IMG/VR virus record: IMGVR_UViG_3300046329_000062
Coordinates: 1-22,181 of that record
Direction: 5' to 3' (one strand)
Source: a virus
Length of the DNA stretch: 22,181 bases
Shown one piece after another: positions 1-6,217 of this stretch. The translations under genes were made by a program, and so were the position numbers. The stretch's first letter is position 1; each line of letters starts with the position of its first letter. Under the pieces are notes generated by a model. That model made no database searches. It was not told the origin of the DNA and was given only the letters and a program-made list of their open reading frames with translations.

Positions 1-164
1 TACTAATATACAACCCTAAATTAGTACACAGTAAAAATCTTGACATATTAGAAGTCGGGCAGGGATTTTATAAAGATGATGGCATACAATCTGCGAACAA
101 CAAAAAGATGTACCCAAAAGAGTTCAGCAGATATAGAAAAAAATTAATAGTTAGAATTAAATAA
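1..164 (+). CDS. C-terminal fragment of a small protein, paralogue of the next gene
   Basis: An open frame enters from the left edge (codons in phase with base 3) and stops with TAA at 162-164. The visible ~53 residues contain VGQGFYKDDG and end in KKLIVRIK. The next gene has VGQGYYNKDG and ends NKLIVRVQ at the same relative places, so the two are tandem duplicates. The family is not recognised. The gap to the next start is only 9 bases and includes an AAAGGGA ribosome-binding site, so the two are probably co-transcribed. The start lies outside the window. Confidence 0.75.
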   Translation, partial: LIYNPKLVHSKNLDILEVGQGFYKDDGIQSANNKKMYPKEFSRYRKKLIVRIK

Positions 165-173
165 AGGGATACT

Positions 174-473
174 ATGAAAAAAGCACATTGGGCAGATATA
201 CTACAAAATTTACAACCTAAGCCAAAAATCAAAATATACGGTTCAGGACTTAAAAAAATATATAAAAATCGCGTCGCGACCTATGAAGCAGCATACGCAT
301 CAACAGAATTGTTGCAATACAACACTGAATTAACAGCAAAAATAAATTTTGATAGTTTAAAGGTGGGCCAAGGTTATTACAATAAGGACGGGGTGAACTG
401 CAGTTCGCGGTTTTTATTAAAACCAAAAAAATTTATGACTTTTATGAATAAATTAATTGTTAGAGTGCAATGA
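174..473 (+). CDS. Small protein of unknown function, paired with a Panacea-domain gene
   Basis: This 99-residue, lysine- and tyrosine-rich basic protein has no signal peptide or membrane segment. Its C-terminal half repeats the pattern of the upstream fragment (LKVGQGYYNKDG, then a KKF block, then KLIVRV). The start ATG follows AAAGGGA at a suitable distance. Its stop overlaps the start of the downstream Panacea gene in an ATGA junction, so translation is probably coupled. Panacea (DUF4065) proteins are known antitoxin domains that neutralise unrelated small toxins encoded next to them, which makes this protein a candidate toxin. That role is inferred from position only. The tandem paralogue is unusual for a simple two-gene toxin-antitoxin locus. 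Confidence 0.8.
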   Translation: MKKAHWADILQNLQPKPKIKIYGSGLKKIYKNRVATYEAAYASTELLQYNTELTAKINFDSLKVGQGYYNKDGVNCSSRFLLKPKKFMTFMNKLIVRVQ

Positions 474-949
474 AAAAAACGTACAGCCCCGTTTTAATTG
501 CCAATAAAGTTTTAGAACTTGCGGCGATTAAAAATATGGCAGTTTCTAAAATAAAGCTTTTAAAACTGGTTTATTTTTGTCATGGTTGGCATCTTGGGCT
601 TACAGGTAAACCGCTATCTTCAGAACCTGCCGAAGCGTGGCAATATGGCCCAGTATTTAGCAGTTTGTACAATGCTTTAAGTCAATATAAAGGGGCGGAT
701 TCAATTGTTTATCCAATTGTTAGCCGTGGCATTGATGATAATGCTATATTTGACGGGTATCAAGTGGCATTAATTAACAAGGTGATTGATGAATACGGCA
801 ATTTAAATGCGTTTCAATTAAGTGATTTAAGCCATGAAGACAATGGACCATGGCATAAAACAGTAACGACTAACATTGCACGGTTTAGTAAAATAAGCAA
901 TGATGATTTGGCTAAACACTTTAATGAAAAAATGAAACTTTCTAAATAA
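470..949 (+). CDS. Panacea-domain (DUF4065/SocA-like) protein, putative antitoxin
   Basis: The 159-residue protein matches the Panacea/DUF4065 pattern: an N-terminal helix with IANKVLELA, the core LLKLVYFCHGWHLGLTGKPL at about residues 30-50, then AWQYGPVFSSLYNAL, and near the end LSDLSHEDNGPWHKT. Family members occur in phages (GepA-like) and as the antitoxin half of PanAT systems. It overlaps the 99-residue gene by 4 bases. A second member in this window (11944-12456) shares the same core (LVYYAHGWYVGMTGKRL). The assignment to the family is firm; the antitoxin role is inferred. Alternative roles include proteolytic adaptor functions like that of SocA. Confidence 0.87.
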   Translation: MKKTYSPVLIANKVLELAAIKNMAVSKIKLLKLVYFCHGWHLGLTGKPLSSEPAEAWQYGPVFSSLYNALSQYKGADSIVYPIVSRGIDDNAIFDGYQVALINKVIDEYGNLNAFQLSDLSHEDNGPWHKTVTTNIARFSKISNDDLAKHFNEKMKLSK

Positions 950-961
950 TCAAAATTAGAG

Positions 962-967
962 TATAAT
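962..967 (+). promoter_or_regulatory. -10 element TATAAT driving kissing-hairpin RNA A
   Basis: A perfect TATAAT lies 12 bases after the stop of the Panacea gene. The first hairpin of the downstream RNA starts 9 bases later, so transcription would begin nearly at the structure. It lacks the TG extension seen at the other sites, and no clear -35 hexamer is visible. Confidence 0.5.
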
Positions 968-975
968 ATAAAAAT

Positions 976-1048
976 AAACAGCGGCAACTGTTAAAAAAAC
1001 TTTTTACGCCCAGTTAGAACCTTTGCCGAGGTTTTAACTGGGTTTTTT
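976..1048 (+). ncRNA. Kissing-hairpin RNA A: two hairpins with complementary hexaloops, ending in a terminator
   Basis: Hairpin 1 is AACAG (977-981), hexaloop CGGCAA (982-987), CTGTT (988-992). Hairpin 2 has a 14-bp stem (1009-1022 with 1029-1042, one G-U pair) closing hexaloop TTGCCG (1023-1028), followed by six T. The two hexaloops are exact reverse complements. A second element at 7039-7135 has the same layout with different, again exactly complementary, hexaloops. The RNA precedes the Rha/KilAC gene, whose ATG is at 1067. It could be a free small RNA of about 75 nt or an attenuating leader. No named RNA class is recognised. Confidence 0.7.
1009..1048 (+). terminator. Intrinsic terminator hairpin upstream of the Rha/KilAC gene
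   Basis: A 14-bp stem whose 5' arm begins CCCAGTTAGAACC and whose 3' arm is GGTTTTAACTGGG is followed directly by TTTTTT. It ends 18 bases before the next start codon, so it must either terminate most transcripts (attenuation) or end a separate small RNA. Confidence 0.75.
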
Positions 1049-1066
1049 ATTATATAAAGGTTAAAA

Positions 1067-1744
1067 ATGAATTTAATTAATTCAACTAAAACAATGAGTA
1101 GTCTTGAGATAGCAGAACTCACAAACAAAGAGCACAAAAACGTGCTTGCAGATATTCGCAGGGTGTTTGTTGAGGCGGAAATAGAAGATGCTAAGTTTTT
1201 AGCACCTTACAAAATGCCATCAGGGCAGACTGCAACCGTTTACAACTTACCTAAACGCGAGTGCGATTTGGTTGTTAGTGGTTACAGCGTTAAATACCGC
1301 CTTGCTATTATTGACCGTTGGCAAGAACTAGAGGCACAACAGCAAACTTTTAAAGTACCACAGACATTATCAGAGGCATTGTTGCTGGGTGCTGAACTTG
1401 CTAAAAAAGTAGAGCAACAAGCAGAGCAACTTGCATTACAAGCACGAGCAGTTGCTTATGTTGAAAACTTCGTTAAGTGCGATGGTTTAATAGGCATACG
1501 TGAAGCAGCAAAGTCGCTGGGGTTACAACAGAATGCTTTTGTACAGATGCTTATCGCTGCAAAAATAATGTTTCGTGAAAACGGTCATTTACAATCGTAT
1601 CAATCTAATATTGACGCTGGGTATTTTACTGTAAAAATAAGCAAAGATATAAACGGTAAAGCCCGTAGCAGTACAATGTTTACGGCAAAAGGTATAAGAT
1701 GGGTTGCTAAAAAATTAGAATTAGATAAATTATTTTTAGATTAA
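1067..1744 (+). CDS. Phage antirepressor: Rha N-terminal domain plus KilAC C-terminal domain
   Basis: The protein has 225 residues. Residues ~8-95 match the phage regulatory Rha domain (SSLEIAELTNKEHKNVLADI, then YNLPKRECDLVVSGYSVKYRLAIIDRWQELE). Residues ~130-222 match the phage antirepressor KilAC (ANT) domain (DGLIGIREAAKSLGLQQNAF, FRENGHLQSYQ, FTAKGIRWVAKKL). A short helical linker rich in Gln and Ala (KKVEQQAEQLALQARA) joins them. Such proteins act in the cytoplasm, typically by binding or displacing phage repressors or by binding DNA. The ATG follows AAAGGTTAAAA. A terminator-tailed kissing RNA sits directly upstream and probably limits expression. The exact target is unknown. Confidence 0.9.
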   Translation: MNLINSTKTMSSLEIAELTNKEHKNVLADIRRVFVEAEIEDAKFLAPYKMPSGQTATVYNLPKRECDLVVSGYSVKYRLAIIDRWQELEAQQQTFKVPQTLSEALLLGAELAKKVEQQAEQLALQARAVAYVENFVKCDGLIGIREAAKSLGLQQNAFVQMLIAAKIMFRENGHLQSYQSNIDAGYFTVKISKDINGKARSSTMFTAKGIRWVAKKLELDKLFLD

Positions 1745-1758
1745 TTATATTCTAATTA

Positions 1759-1769
1759 TATGCTATAAT
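1759..1769 (+). promoter_or_regulatory. Extended -10 promoter TATGCTATAAT ahead of the ParB-like operon
   Basis: The 11-mer TATGCTATAAT occurs just after the antirepressor stop. It contains the TGnTATAAT extended -10 form and recurs at 9898, and with one change (TATGGTATAAT) at 7017 and 10351. No convincing -35 is visible. It would drive the ParB-like, helicase and primase genes through the palindrome at 1815. Confidence 0.7.
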
Positions 1770-1814
1770 AAAAATATAGGTAAAATACACAATAAATAAT
1801 TTTTTGGTAAATCA

Positions 1815-1845
1815 TAGAGTGCTACTAAATAGCACTCTAGGAATA
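1815..1845. repeat. Palindromic repeat copy 1 (candidate operator or centromere-like site)
   Basis: Arms TAGAGTGCTA and TAGCACTCTA flank a CTAAA centre and are followed by GGAATA. The same 31-base sequence recurs at 5006-5036. This copy lies between the extended -10 promoter and the ParB-like start codon. A protein bound here would block transcription, so autoregulation by the ParB-like protein is a reasonable guess. As RNA it would form a 10-bp hairpin just before the ribosome-binding site. Confidence 0.8.
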
Positions 1846-1866
1846 TAATAATATAAGGATAATTAA

Positions 1867-2655
1867 ATGTACGAATTACACCCACTTTGCACTTTATTCC
1901 CGCGAATGTCACCCGAAGAATTTAAAAATCTAAAAAATGACATTGAAGTATTTGGGTTAAGAGAGCCAATAATTACATATCAAAATATGATTTTAGACGG
2001 CGGAAACAGATATAAAGCTTGCATTGAAATTGGTTTAAGTCCAACTTTTAAAGAATATGAAAATGAATATGGAAACATTGGAGACTTCATTTTGAGTAAA
2101 AACTTATATCGCAGACATATTACGTTAAGTCAACAAGCTGCAATAGTTGCAAGCGTGTCAAATTGGGCTGGTACAGCTACTCACGGTACAAATAGGCATA
2201 ATAATCATGGCGTTGAAACAGTAAAAGACCGTGCATTAAAAAGTGGTGCAAGTATTGCGACACAGCGTAAAGCTGACGCAGTGGCTAAAGTTTCTTTAGA
2301 GTTGGCAAAAGAAGTAGCAAAAGGAAGCATTAGTTTAAATGAGGCAACTAAACAAGTCGCTCCGCAGTTAGTAGCGATAAAAAAAGATTATTCAGAAACT
2401 CAAATTCTAAAAGACGAAGTTAATGAACTAAAAGATTTTATAGCCGAGCAACAAATTCAAATAGCAACTAATACATATACAGGCGAAGAAATAGGATTAA
2501 CAGACATTATAGAATCGTTAAGGATTGAGTTAAGAGATGAACAATTATTAAGAAAAACAGTAGAATCACAGCGTGACTCGTACCTAAAAGAAAATCAAGA
2601 ATTAAAAAAACAAGTCGCATTTTGGCGTAAAAAATCAGAAAAAAACGGAGAGTAA
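1867..2655 (+). CDS. ParB-like DNA-binding protein with C-terminal coiled coil
   Basis: The 262-residue protein starts with a ParB/sulfiredoxin-fold domain (residues ~1-85): LKNDIEVFGLREPI and the signature GGNRYKA, followed by a conserved-looking NLYRRHIT stretch. A helix-turn-helix-like middle follows (LTLSQQ-type helix, then ALKSGASIATQRKADAVAKV, with EVAKGSISLNEA near 160). Residues ~180-262 are a heptad-rich charged coiled coil. The ATG follows AAGGAT. Identical palindromes flank the block from this gene to the primase, which suits a sequence-specific DNA binder that organises or regulates the replication module. It could equally be a ParB-fold nuclease or CTPase with another role; no partner ParA is present. 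Confidence 0.85.
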   Translation: MYELHPLCTLFPRMSPEEFKNLKNDIEVFGLREPIITYQNMILDGGNRYKACIEIGLSPTFKEYENEYGNIGDFILSKNLYRRHITLSQQAAIVASVSNWAGTATHGTNRHNNHGVETVKDRALKSGASIATQRKADAVAKVSLELAKEVAKGSISLNEATKQVAPQLVAIKKDYSETQILKDEVNELKDFIAEQQIQIATNTYTGEEIGLTDIIESLRIELRDEQLLRKTVESQRDSYLKENQELKKQVAFWRKKSEKNGE

Positions 2656-2658
2656 ATC

Positions 2659-4146
2659 GTGGAATTAATCTTAAGAAAACATCAGTCAAAAGCAGTTGAA
2701 CTTTTGCGAGAAGGATTTAAAAACGGCAAAATGAAACAGTTATTTGTAGCCCCAACCGGGGCAGGAAAGACCGAGCTTTCAATTGCAATGATGGAAGCAG
2801 TTATGCAAAAAGGTAAACGTGCAGCAATGATACTTGATCGCATAACGCTTTGCGACCAAACTAGCCAACGTTTATCAAAGTATGATTTAGACCACGGGGT
2901 TTTACAAAGTGGGCATTGGAGATATAAGCCCAGCGAACAAATACAAATTTGTTCTGCACAAACATTAGAAAAACGCGGTTCATTCCCGGCTATGGATTTA
3001 CTAATTGTAGACGAAGCACACTGCACTAGAAAAACAACGGCAGAATTTATTAAAAACAATCCAAATTTACGAGTTATTGGATTGACTGCAACACCTTTTA
3101 CCAAAGGTTTAGCTGATATTTACGAAAGCGTCGTCCAAACAATTACAACTTCTGAATTAATAGAGCAAGGATTACTTGCACCGCTTAGAGTTTATGTTGC
3201 CAAAGAAATTGATATGACGGGGGCAAAAAAGGTTGCTGGCGAATGGAGCGGAGACGAAGTTACAGAAAGAGGCATAAAAATTAGCGGCGACATAGTAAGC
3301 GAATGGCAAAAAAAGACTTATGAACATTTTGGTAAGCCAGAAAAAACAATAATATTTGCATCGGGAGTTGAACACTCAAACGACTTAGCCGAAAAGTTTC
3401 AAGCCGCTGGTTATAACTTTTTAGCATTGTCTTACAAAGACGACAGCGAATTTACTCAACAAGCGATTGAAGAATTTAGTAAACCAAACAGTGATATTAT
3501 TGGACTAATTAGCACCGATAAGCTAACCAAAGGGTTTGATGTATCTGATATCAAAATTGGTATTTCAGCACGTCCATTTAGTAAATCATTGAGTAGCCAT
3601 ATTCAACAAATGGGGCGGGTTATGCGTTCTCATAAAGACAAAGAATATGCACTATGGCTTGACCACAGTGGTAATTACTTGCGGTTTATGGACGACTGGG
3701 ACGATGTAAGAGAAAATGGAGTAGAAGAGCTATCGTCAAAAACAAAAAAAGATGTTGTCAAAAAAGAATTAAGCGACAAAGAAAAAGAAGCTGCTAAATG
3801 CCCTGTATGTAGTGCAGTATGGGCTAGAGGTGCTGATTCGTGTTTAAGCTGCGGGTTCGTACATAAAGGTAGAAATACTGTTGAAGTAGTACCCGCCGAG
3901 ATGCAAGAGATAGGCGAAAAAACAAAAGCAACAATAGTTGATAAGCAAGATTTTTACTCATCATTGCTAACTTACGCCCATTTTAAAAAATACAATGACG
4001 GCTGGGCAGCTAATACATACAAAGATAAATTTGGAGTGTGGCCCAGAAATCTTGAGAAGGTTTTAGCTGCCGAAGTATCATTTGATGTTAGAAATTTTAT
4101 AACCCACAAAAATATTGCTTTTAAATTTAAAAAAAATAAGGTGTAA
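2659..4146 (+). CDS. Superfamily 2 DNA helicase (DEAH box) with a zinc-binding C-terminal region
   Basis: The 495-residue protein starts with GTG, preceded by GGAG, 3 bases after the ParB-like stop. Motifs appear in order: RKHQSKAVELL (Q-like, residue 6), Walker A APTGAGKT (31-38), DEAH (118-121), TATP (143-146), and motif VI QMGRVMRS (317-324). Four cysteines (381, 384, 395, 398) in a CPVC-x10-CLSC arrangement form a probable zinc ribbon. The C-terminal ~80 residues (FKKYNDGWAANTYKDKFGVWP) form a segment often seen in phage helicases of this kind. It is likely to unwind DNA during phage replication together with the adjacent Toprim primase. Confidence 0.93.
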   Translation: MELILRKHQSKAVELLREGFKNGKMKQLFVAPTGAGKTELSIAMMEAVMQKGKRAAMILDRITLCDQTSQRLSKYDLDHGVLQSGHWRYKPSEQIQICSAQTLEKRGSFPAMDLLIVDEAHCTRKTTAEFIKNNPNLRVIGLTATPFTKGLADIYESVVQTITTSELIEQGLLAPLRVYVAKEIDMTGAKKVAGEWSGDEVTERGIKISGDIVSEWQKKTYEHFGKPEKTIIFASGVEHSNDLAEKFQAAGYNFLALSYKDDSEFTQQAIEEFSKPNSDIIGLISTDKLTKGFDVSDIKIGISARPFSKSLSSHIQQMGRVMRSHKDKEYALWLDHSGNYLRFMDDWDDVRENGVEELSSKTKKDVVKKELSDKEKEAAKCPVCSAVWARGADSCLSCGFVHKGRNTVEVVPAEMQEIGEKTKATIVDKQDFYSSLLTYAHFKKYNDGWAANTYKDKFGVWPRNLEKVLAAEVSFDVRNFITHKNIAFKFKKNKV

Positions 4147-4148
4147 AA

Positions 4149-4976
4149 ATGGACTTAATAACTTTTTGTAAAATGCACGAAATACTAATTGATTATACCC
4201 CGCCAATAGGCGTGTGGAAAAGATATGGCACTGTAGACCACCCAAATAAAAAAAATGGGGCGGTTAAATTTATGGGTGACTATGCACACGTACAAAACCA
4301 CGCAACTATGATTGAGCCTGTAACCTGGTTTATTGATAAAAACGAAAAAATAGATTATGAAAAAATAAAAAAAGATATAAAAAAAGCAGAAATTGACCGC
4401 CAAGAAATGCAACTAAAAGCAAAACTAAAAGCAAACTTTATTTTAAAATGCTGCAAAAATGACACACATCAATACCTAATAAATAAAGGCTTTAAAGATG
4501 AGCAAGGGCTTATATATACAGTAAACGACGAAAAATTATTAGTAATACCCATGCGTATTAGCAATGAATTGTGTGGGGTTCAATTAATAAATGAGCAAGG
4601 CGAAAAAAAGTTTTTATTTGGGGCTAAAACAGCGGGAGCTACTTACAAAATTGGAAATGGTGAGTATCATTTTATTTGTGAAGGCTATGCAACTGGCTTA
4701 AGCTTAAAAAGGGCGTTAAACGCTTTTAAAATAAAATATACTATACACGTATGCTTTAGTGCTGGAAACGCCTTAAACGCTTCAAAAACAATATTTAAAC
4801 CTATTTTTATAGCAGACAATGACAAAAGCGGTACAGGCGAAAGAGTAGCACGTGAAAGTTGTGCAAAATGGTGGATGCCTCCAGAAATAGGTTTTGATGC
4901 AAATGACTATGAGGTGTTGCACGGAACTTTTAGTTTAGGACTACAGTTAAAAAAATTAATTATTCAAAAAAATTAA
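4149..4976 (+). CDS. Toprim-domain primase-like protein
   Basis: The 275-residue protein begins 2 bases after the helicase. Toprim hallmarks are visible: the glutamate motif FICEGYATGLSLKRAL (Glu178) and the DxD motif IADNDKSGTGE (Asp223, Asp225), followed by a conserved-looking FDANDY. This resembles the Toprim_3/TraC-type primases found beside phage helicases. The N-terminal ~90 residues show no CHC2-type zinc finger, so template recognition must differ from DnaG or be supplied by the helicase's zinc ribbon. The operon ends here; a palindrome and an AT-rich inverted repeat follow. Confidence 0.88.
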   Translation: MDLITFCKMHEILIDYTPPIGVWKRYGTVDHPNKKNGAVKFMGDYAHVQNHATMIEPVTWFIDKNEKIDYEKIKKDIKKAEIDRQEMQLKAKLKANFILKCCKNDTHQYLINKGFKDEQGLIYTVNDEKLLVIPMRISNELCGVQLINEQGEKKFLFGAKTAGATYKIGNGEYHFICEGYATGLSLKRALNAFKIKYTIHVCFSAGNALNASKTIFKPIFIADNDKSGTGERVARESCAKWWMPPEIGFDANDYEVLHGTFSLGLQLKKLIIQKN

Positions 4977-5002
4977 ATTTTTGTTGTTTTTTTTATACAA
5001 TA

Positions 5003-5036
5003 TCCTAGAGTGCTACTAAATAGCACTCTAGGAATA
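5003..5036. repeat. Palindromic repeat copy 2
   Basis: The same palindrome as at 1815-1845, here with arms extended to 12 bp (CCTAGAGTGCTA with TAGCACTCTAGG, centre CTAAA). It lies 29 bases after the primase stop. No T-run follows it, so it does not look like an intrinsic terminator. Together with copy 1 it brackets the ParB-like, helicase and primase genes exactly. Confidence 0.8.
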
Positions 5037-5070
5037 GCATTTAAATTAACAAATAATATATTTATTTTGA

Positions 5071-5115
5071 ATATTTTAATAAAAATAATAAATTCAATGA
5101 TTTTTATTAAAATAT
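5071..5115. repeat. AT-only 16-bp perfect inverted repeat (possible origin element)
   Basis: ATATTTTAATAAAAAT (5071-5086) and its exact reverse complement (5100-5115) flank a 13-base spacer. Every base in the arms is A or T. It follows the primase gene and the second palindrome, a position and composition compatible with a replication origin or unwinding element. No iterons or DnaA boxes were recognised, so the origin call is an inference. Confidence 0.5.
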
Positions 5116-5135
5116 GATGTACAATTTAGTTGTTG

Positions 5136-5510
5136 TTTGATTAGTAGCTGGCACTTGCAATTATTATGAATAATCATAAGCCCGCAAGCAAAGTAAAAAG
5201 TAAACGATTAGACGAACTGGTGAGACCGCAACAGCCACCGTAACCAGTTTTTAAGCACACGGGGTGACCATAACAGTGCAATACCAAATGAGTGTCCGTA
5301 AAGGGCTAGAGAGACGGTAAATGGGGCGTAATACAACGCGTAACTCTCTAAATGTTAGATTTGTGTTAATACTAACATCCGTATAAAGCTCCGAAGTTTT
5401 GTCTGAATTGAATAAAAGACTACTTTTAGCTATCGGCATACACTAATCAATACTTATGTATTGCTTGGGTGAGTATTGCCGATTTTGCAACCGAGTTTGA
5501 ACTGATTGAA
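5136..5510 (+). ncRNA. Candidate large structured RNA (~375 nt) upstream of tRNA-Pro
   Basis: This stretch is richer in G and C than its flanks and has no credible ORF. A closing stem pairs 5136-5145 with 5501-5510 (10 bp, three wobbles). Inside are AACTGGT (5215) with ACCAGTT (5243); TAGAGAG (5307) with CTCTCTA (5344), enclosing GCGT/ACGC; ATGTTAG (5352) with CTAACAT (5372); and ATCGGCA (5432) with TGCCGAT (5477), enclosing CAATAC/GTATTG. A weak -10 TACAAT (5120-5125) lies 10 bases before the closing stem. Large phage RNAs next to tRNA genes (GOLLD, ROOL) are known, but membership cannot be shown here. Strand is inferred from the neighbours. Confidence 0.5.
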
Positions 5511-5516
5511 TATACT

Positions 5517-5528
5517 TACTATATAGTA
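5517..5528. repeat. 12-base perfect palindrome TACTATATAGTA
   Basis: A self-complementary 12-mer in an AT-rich stretch between the large RNA candidate and the micro-ORF at 5569. It could be a small operator or part of a promoter (TATA-rich run 5521-5534), but nothing decides between these. It could also be chance in such AT-rich sequence. Confidence 0.3.
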
Positions 5529-5568
5529 TATATATACGGGGAAAATAAAAATAATTTACAAGGTAATT

Positions 5569-5664
5569 ATGAAAAAAATAAAATCAAACAAAGAACTAAA
5601 AACAGACGTATTTATTGCTTATTTACTAATTTGCTTATTTATTAATAATAAGCTAAAATATTGA
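5569..5664 (+). CDS. Possible 31-residue micropeptide with a hydrophobic C-terminal segment
   Basis: ATG at 5569 is preceded by AAGG at a 5-base spacing, a credible ribosome-binding site. The peptide starts with a basic, lysine-rich MKKIKSNKELKTD and continues with a short hydrophobic stretch (VFIAYLLICLFI) before a lysine-containing end, so it could insert in a membrane. The stop is 5 bases before the tRNA-Pro gene. No family is recognised, and an AT-rich chance ORF is possible. Confidence 0.4.
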   Translation: MKKIKSNKELKTDVFIAYLLICLFINNKLKY

Positions 5665-5669
5665 TTGTT

Positions 5670-5746
5670 CGGAGTGTAGCACAGCCCGGTAGTGCGTCTG
5701 CTTTGGGAGCAGAAGGTCCAAGGTTCGAATCCTTGTACTCCGACCA
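5670..5746 (+). tRNA. tRNA-Pro (anticodon TGG)
   Basis: A 77-nt cloverleaf with encoded CCA. The acceptor CGGAGTG pairs with TACTCCG (one G-T). The anticodon stem TCTGC/GCAGA holds loop TTTGGGA, with anticodon TGG at 5704-5706. The T-arm CAAGG/CCTTG has the standard loop TTCGAAT, and the D-loop contains GG. All stems are sound, so the tRNA should work and read CCN proline codons, mainly CCA. It may be processed from the same transcript as the large RNA upstream. Confidence 0.95.
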
Positions 5747-5846
5747 ATTTTTTTATTTAAAGCTCCCTAGCTTGAACTCAATTTATTAATAAAACTTATT
5801 TATTTAAAACTTTAACTGCACAGTGTGTTACCTATCAACAGATGGC

Positions 5847-5873
5847 AAAAAATATAAAAAATATAAAAAATAT
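5847..5873. repeat. Three exact 9-base direct repeats AAAAAATAT
   Basis: AAAAAATAT is repeated three times without interruption. The array falls in a possible 25-codon ORF (5842-5919) that would encode KNI three times (MAKNIKNIKNIKDRLQAPQI...), but there is no ribosome-binding site before its ATG, so coding is doubtful. The rest of 5747-5929 holds only a small AAGCT/AGCTT hairpin at 5759-5772 after the tRNA and nothing else I can identify. Confidence 0.6.
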
Positions 5874-5929
5874 AAAAGATAGATTACAAGCCCCGCAAAT
5901 TCTTATAAAAACGCACTGAGTAAATTAAA

Positions 5930-6196
5930 ATGACTAATAAAAATAAATACGAGCATTTAGTAACCAGATTGCCATCTTTAGAAATTGCCAAAGAAGAGGC
6001 TAATTTAAAAGAATTATCAAAACTTTTAAGCAGTATGAGAATTGGTGATACTATAAAAGTAAATCATCATATCGCTTATGAGATAGGCTTATCATACGAA
6101 CAAGCAGTTAAGTTTGTAGATATGTCTATAGGTTATGGTAATCTACCATTGACTAATTTAGATGTTTGTACTCACATAACTAAACAAAGAGTATAA
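5930..6196 (+). CDS. Small phage protein of unknown function
   Basis: An 88-residue soluble protein with a charged N-terminal helix (LEIAKEEANLKELSKLLSSM) and a short middle with IGDTIKVNHHIAYEIGLSYEQAVKFVD. There is no membrane segment, cysteine cluster or known motif. The ribosome-binding site is poor (GAG 12 bases before the ATG). It stands alone between the tRNA region and a promoter that starts almost at its stop codon. It is probably real, because its amino acid composition is normal and no competing frame exists. Confidence 0.6.
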   Translation: MTNKNKYEHLVTRLPSLEIAKEEANLKELSKLLSSMRIGDTIKVNHHIAYEIGLSYEQAVKFVDMSIGYGNLPLTNLDVCTHITKQRV

Positions 6197-6199
6197 CTG

Positions 6200-6208
6200 T
6201 GTTATAAT
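6200..6208 (+). promoter_or_regulatory. Extended -10 promoter TGTTATAAT for pseudoknot RNA leader A
   Basis: TGTTATAAT fits the TGnTATAAT extended -10 form. The closing stem of the leader starts 9 bases downstream, where transcription is expected to begin. No -35 hexamer is evident. Confidence 0.65.
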
Positions 6209-6217
6209 ATTGTTTTA

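Noticed and set aside
2682-3375. Two - strand ORFs of 140 and 67 residues
   Set aside because: They are shadows of the helicase gene, rich in Cys and Ser as expected of antisense frames.
5003-5036. Intrinsic terminator after the primase gene
   Set aside because: The hairpin is strong but no T-run follows, and the identical copy at 1815 stands before a gene rather than after one.
5251-5439. 62-residue ORF on the - strand
   Set aside because: It lies in the strongly base-paired region, has no ribosome-binding site and no recognisable sequence.
5670-5746. Attachment site in tRNA-Pro
   Set aside because: No integrase and no repeated tRNA fragment are visible; the tRNA is complete and sits among phage genes.
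5847-5873. CRISPR-like or iteron array
   Set aside because: The units are 9 bases, contiguous and purely A/T, without spacers; simple slippage explains them.
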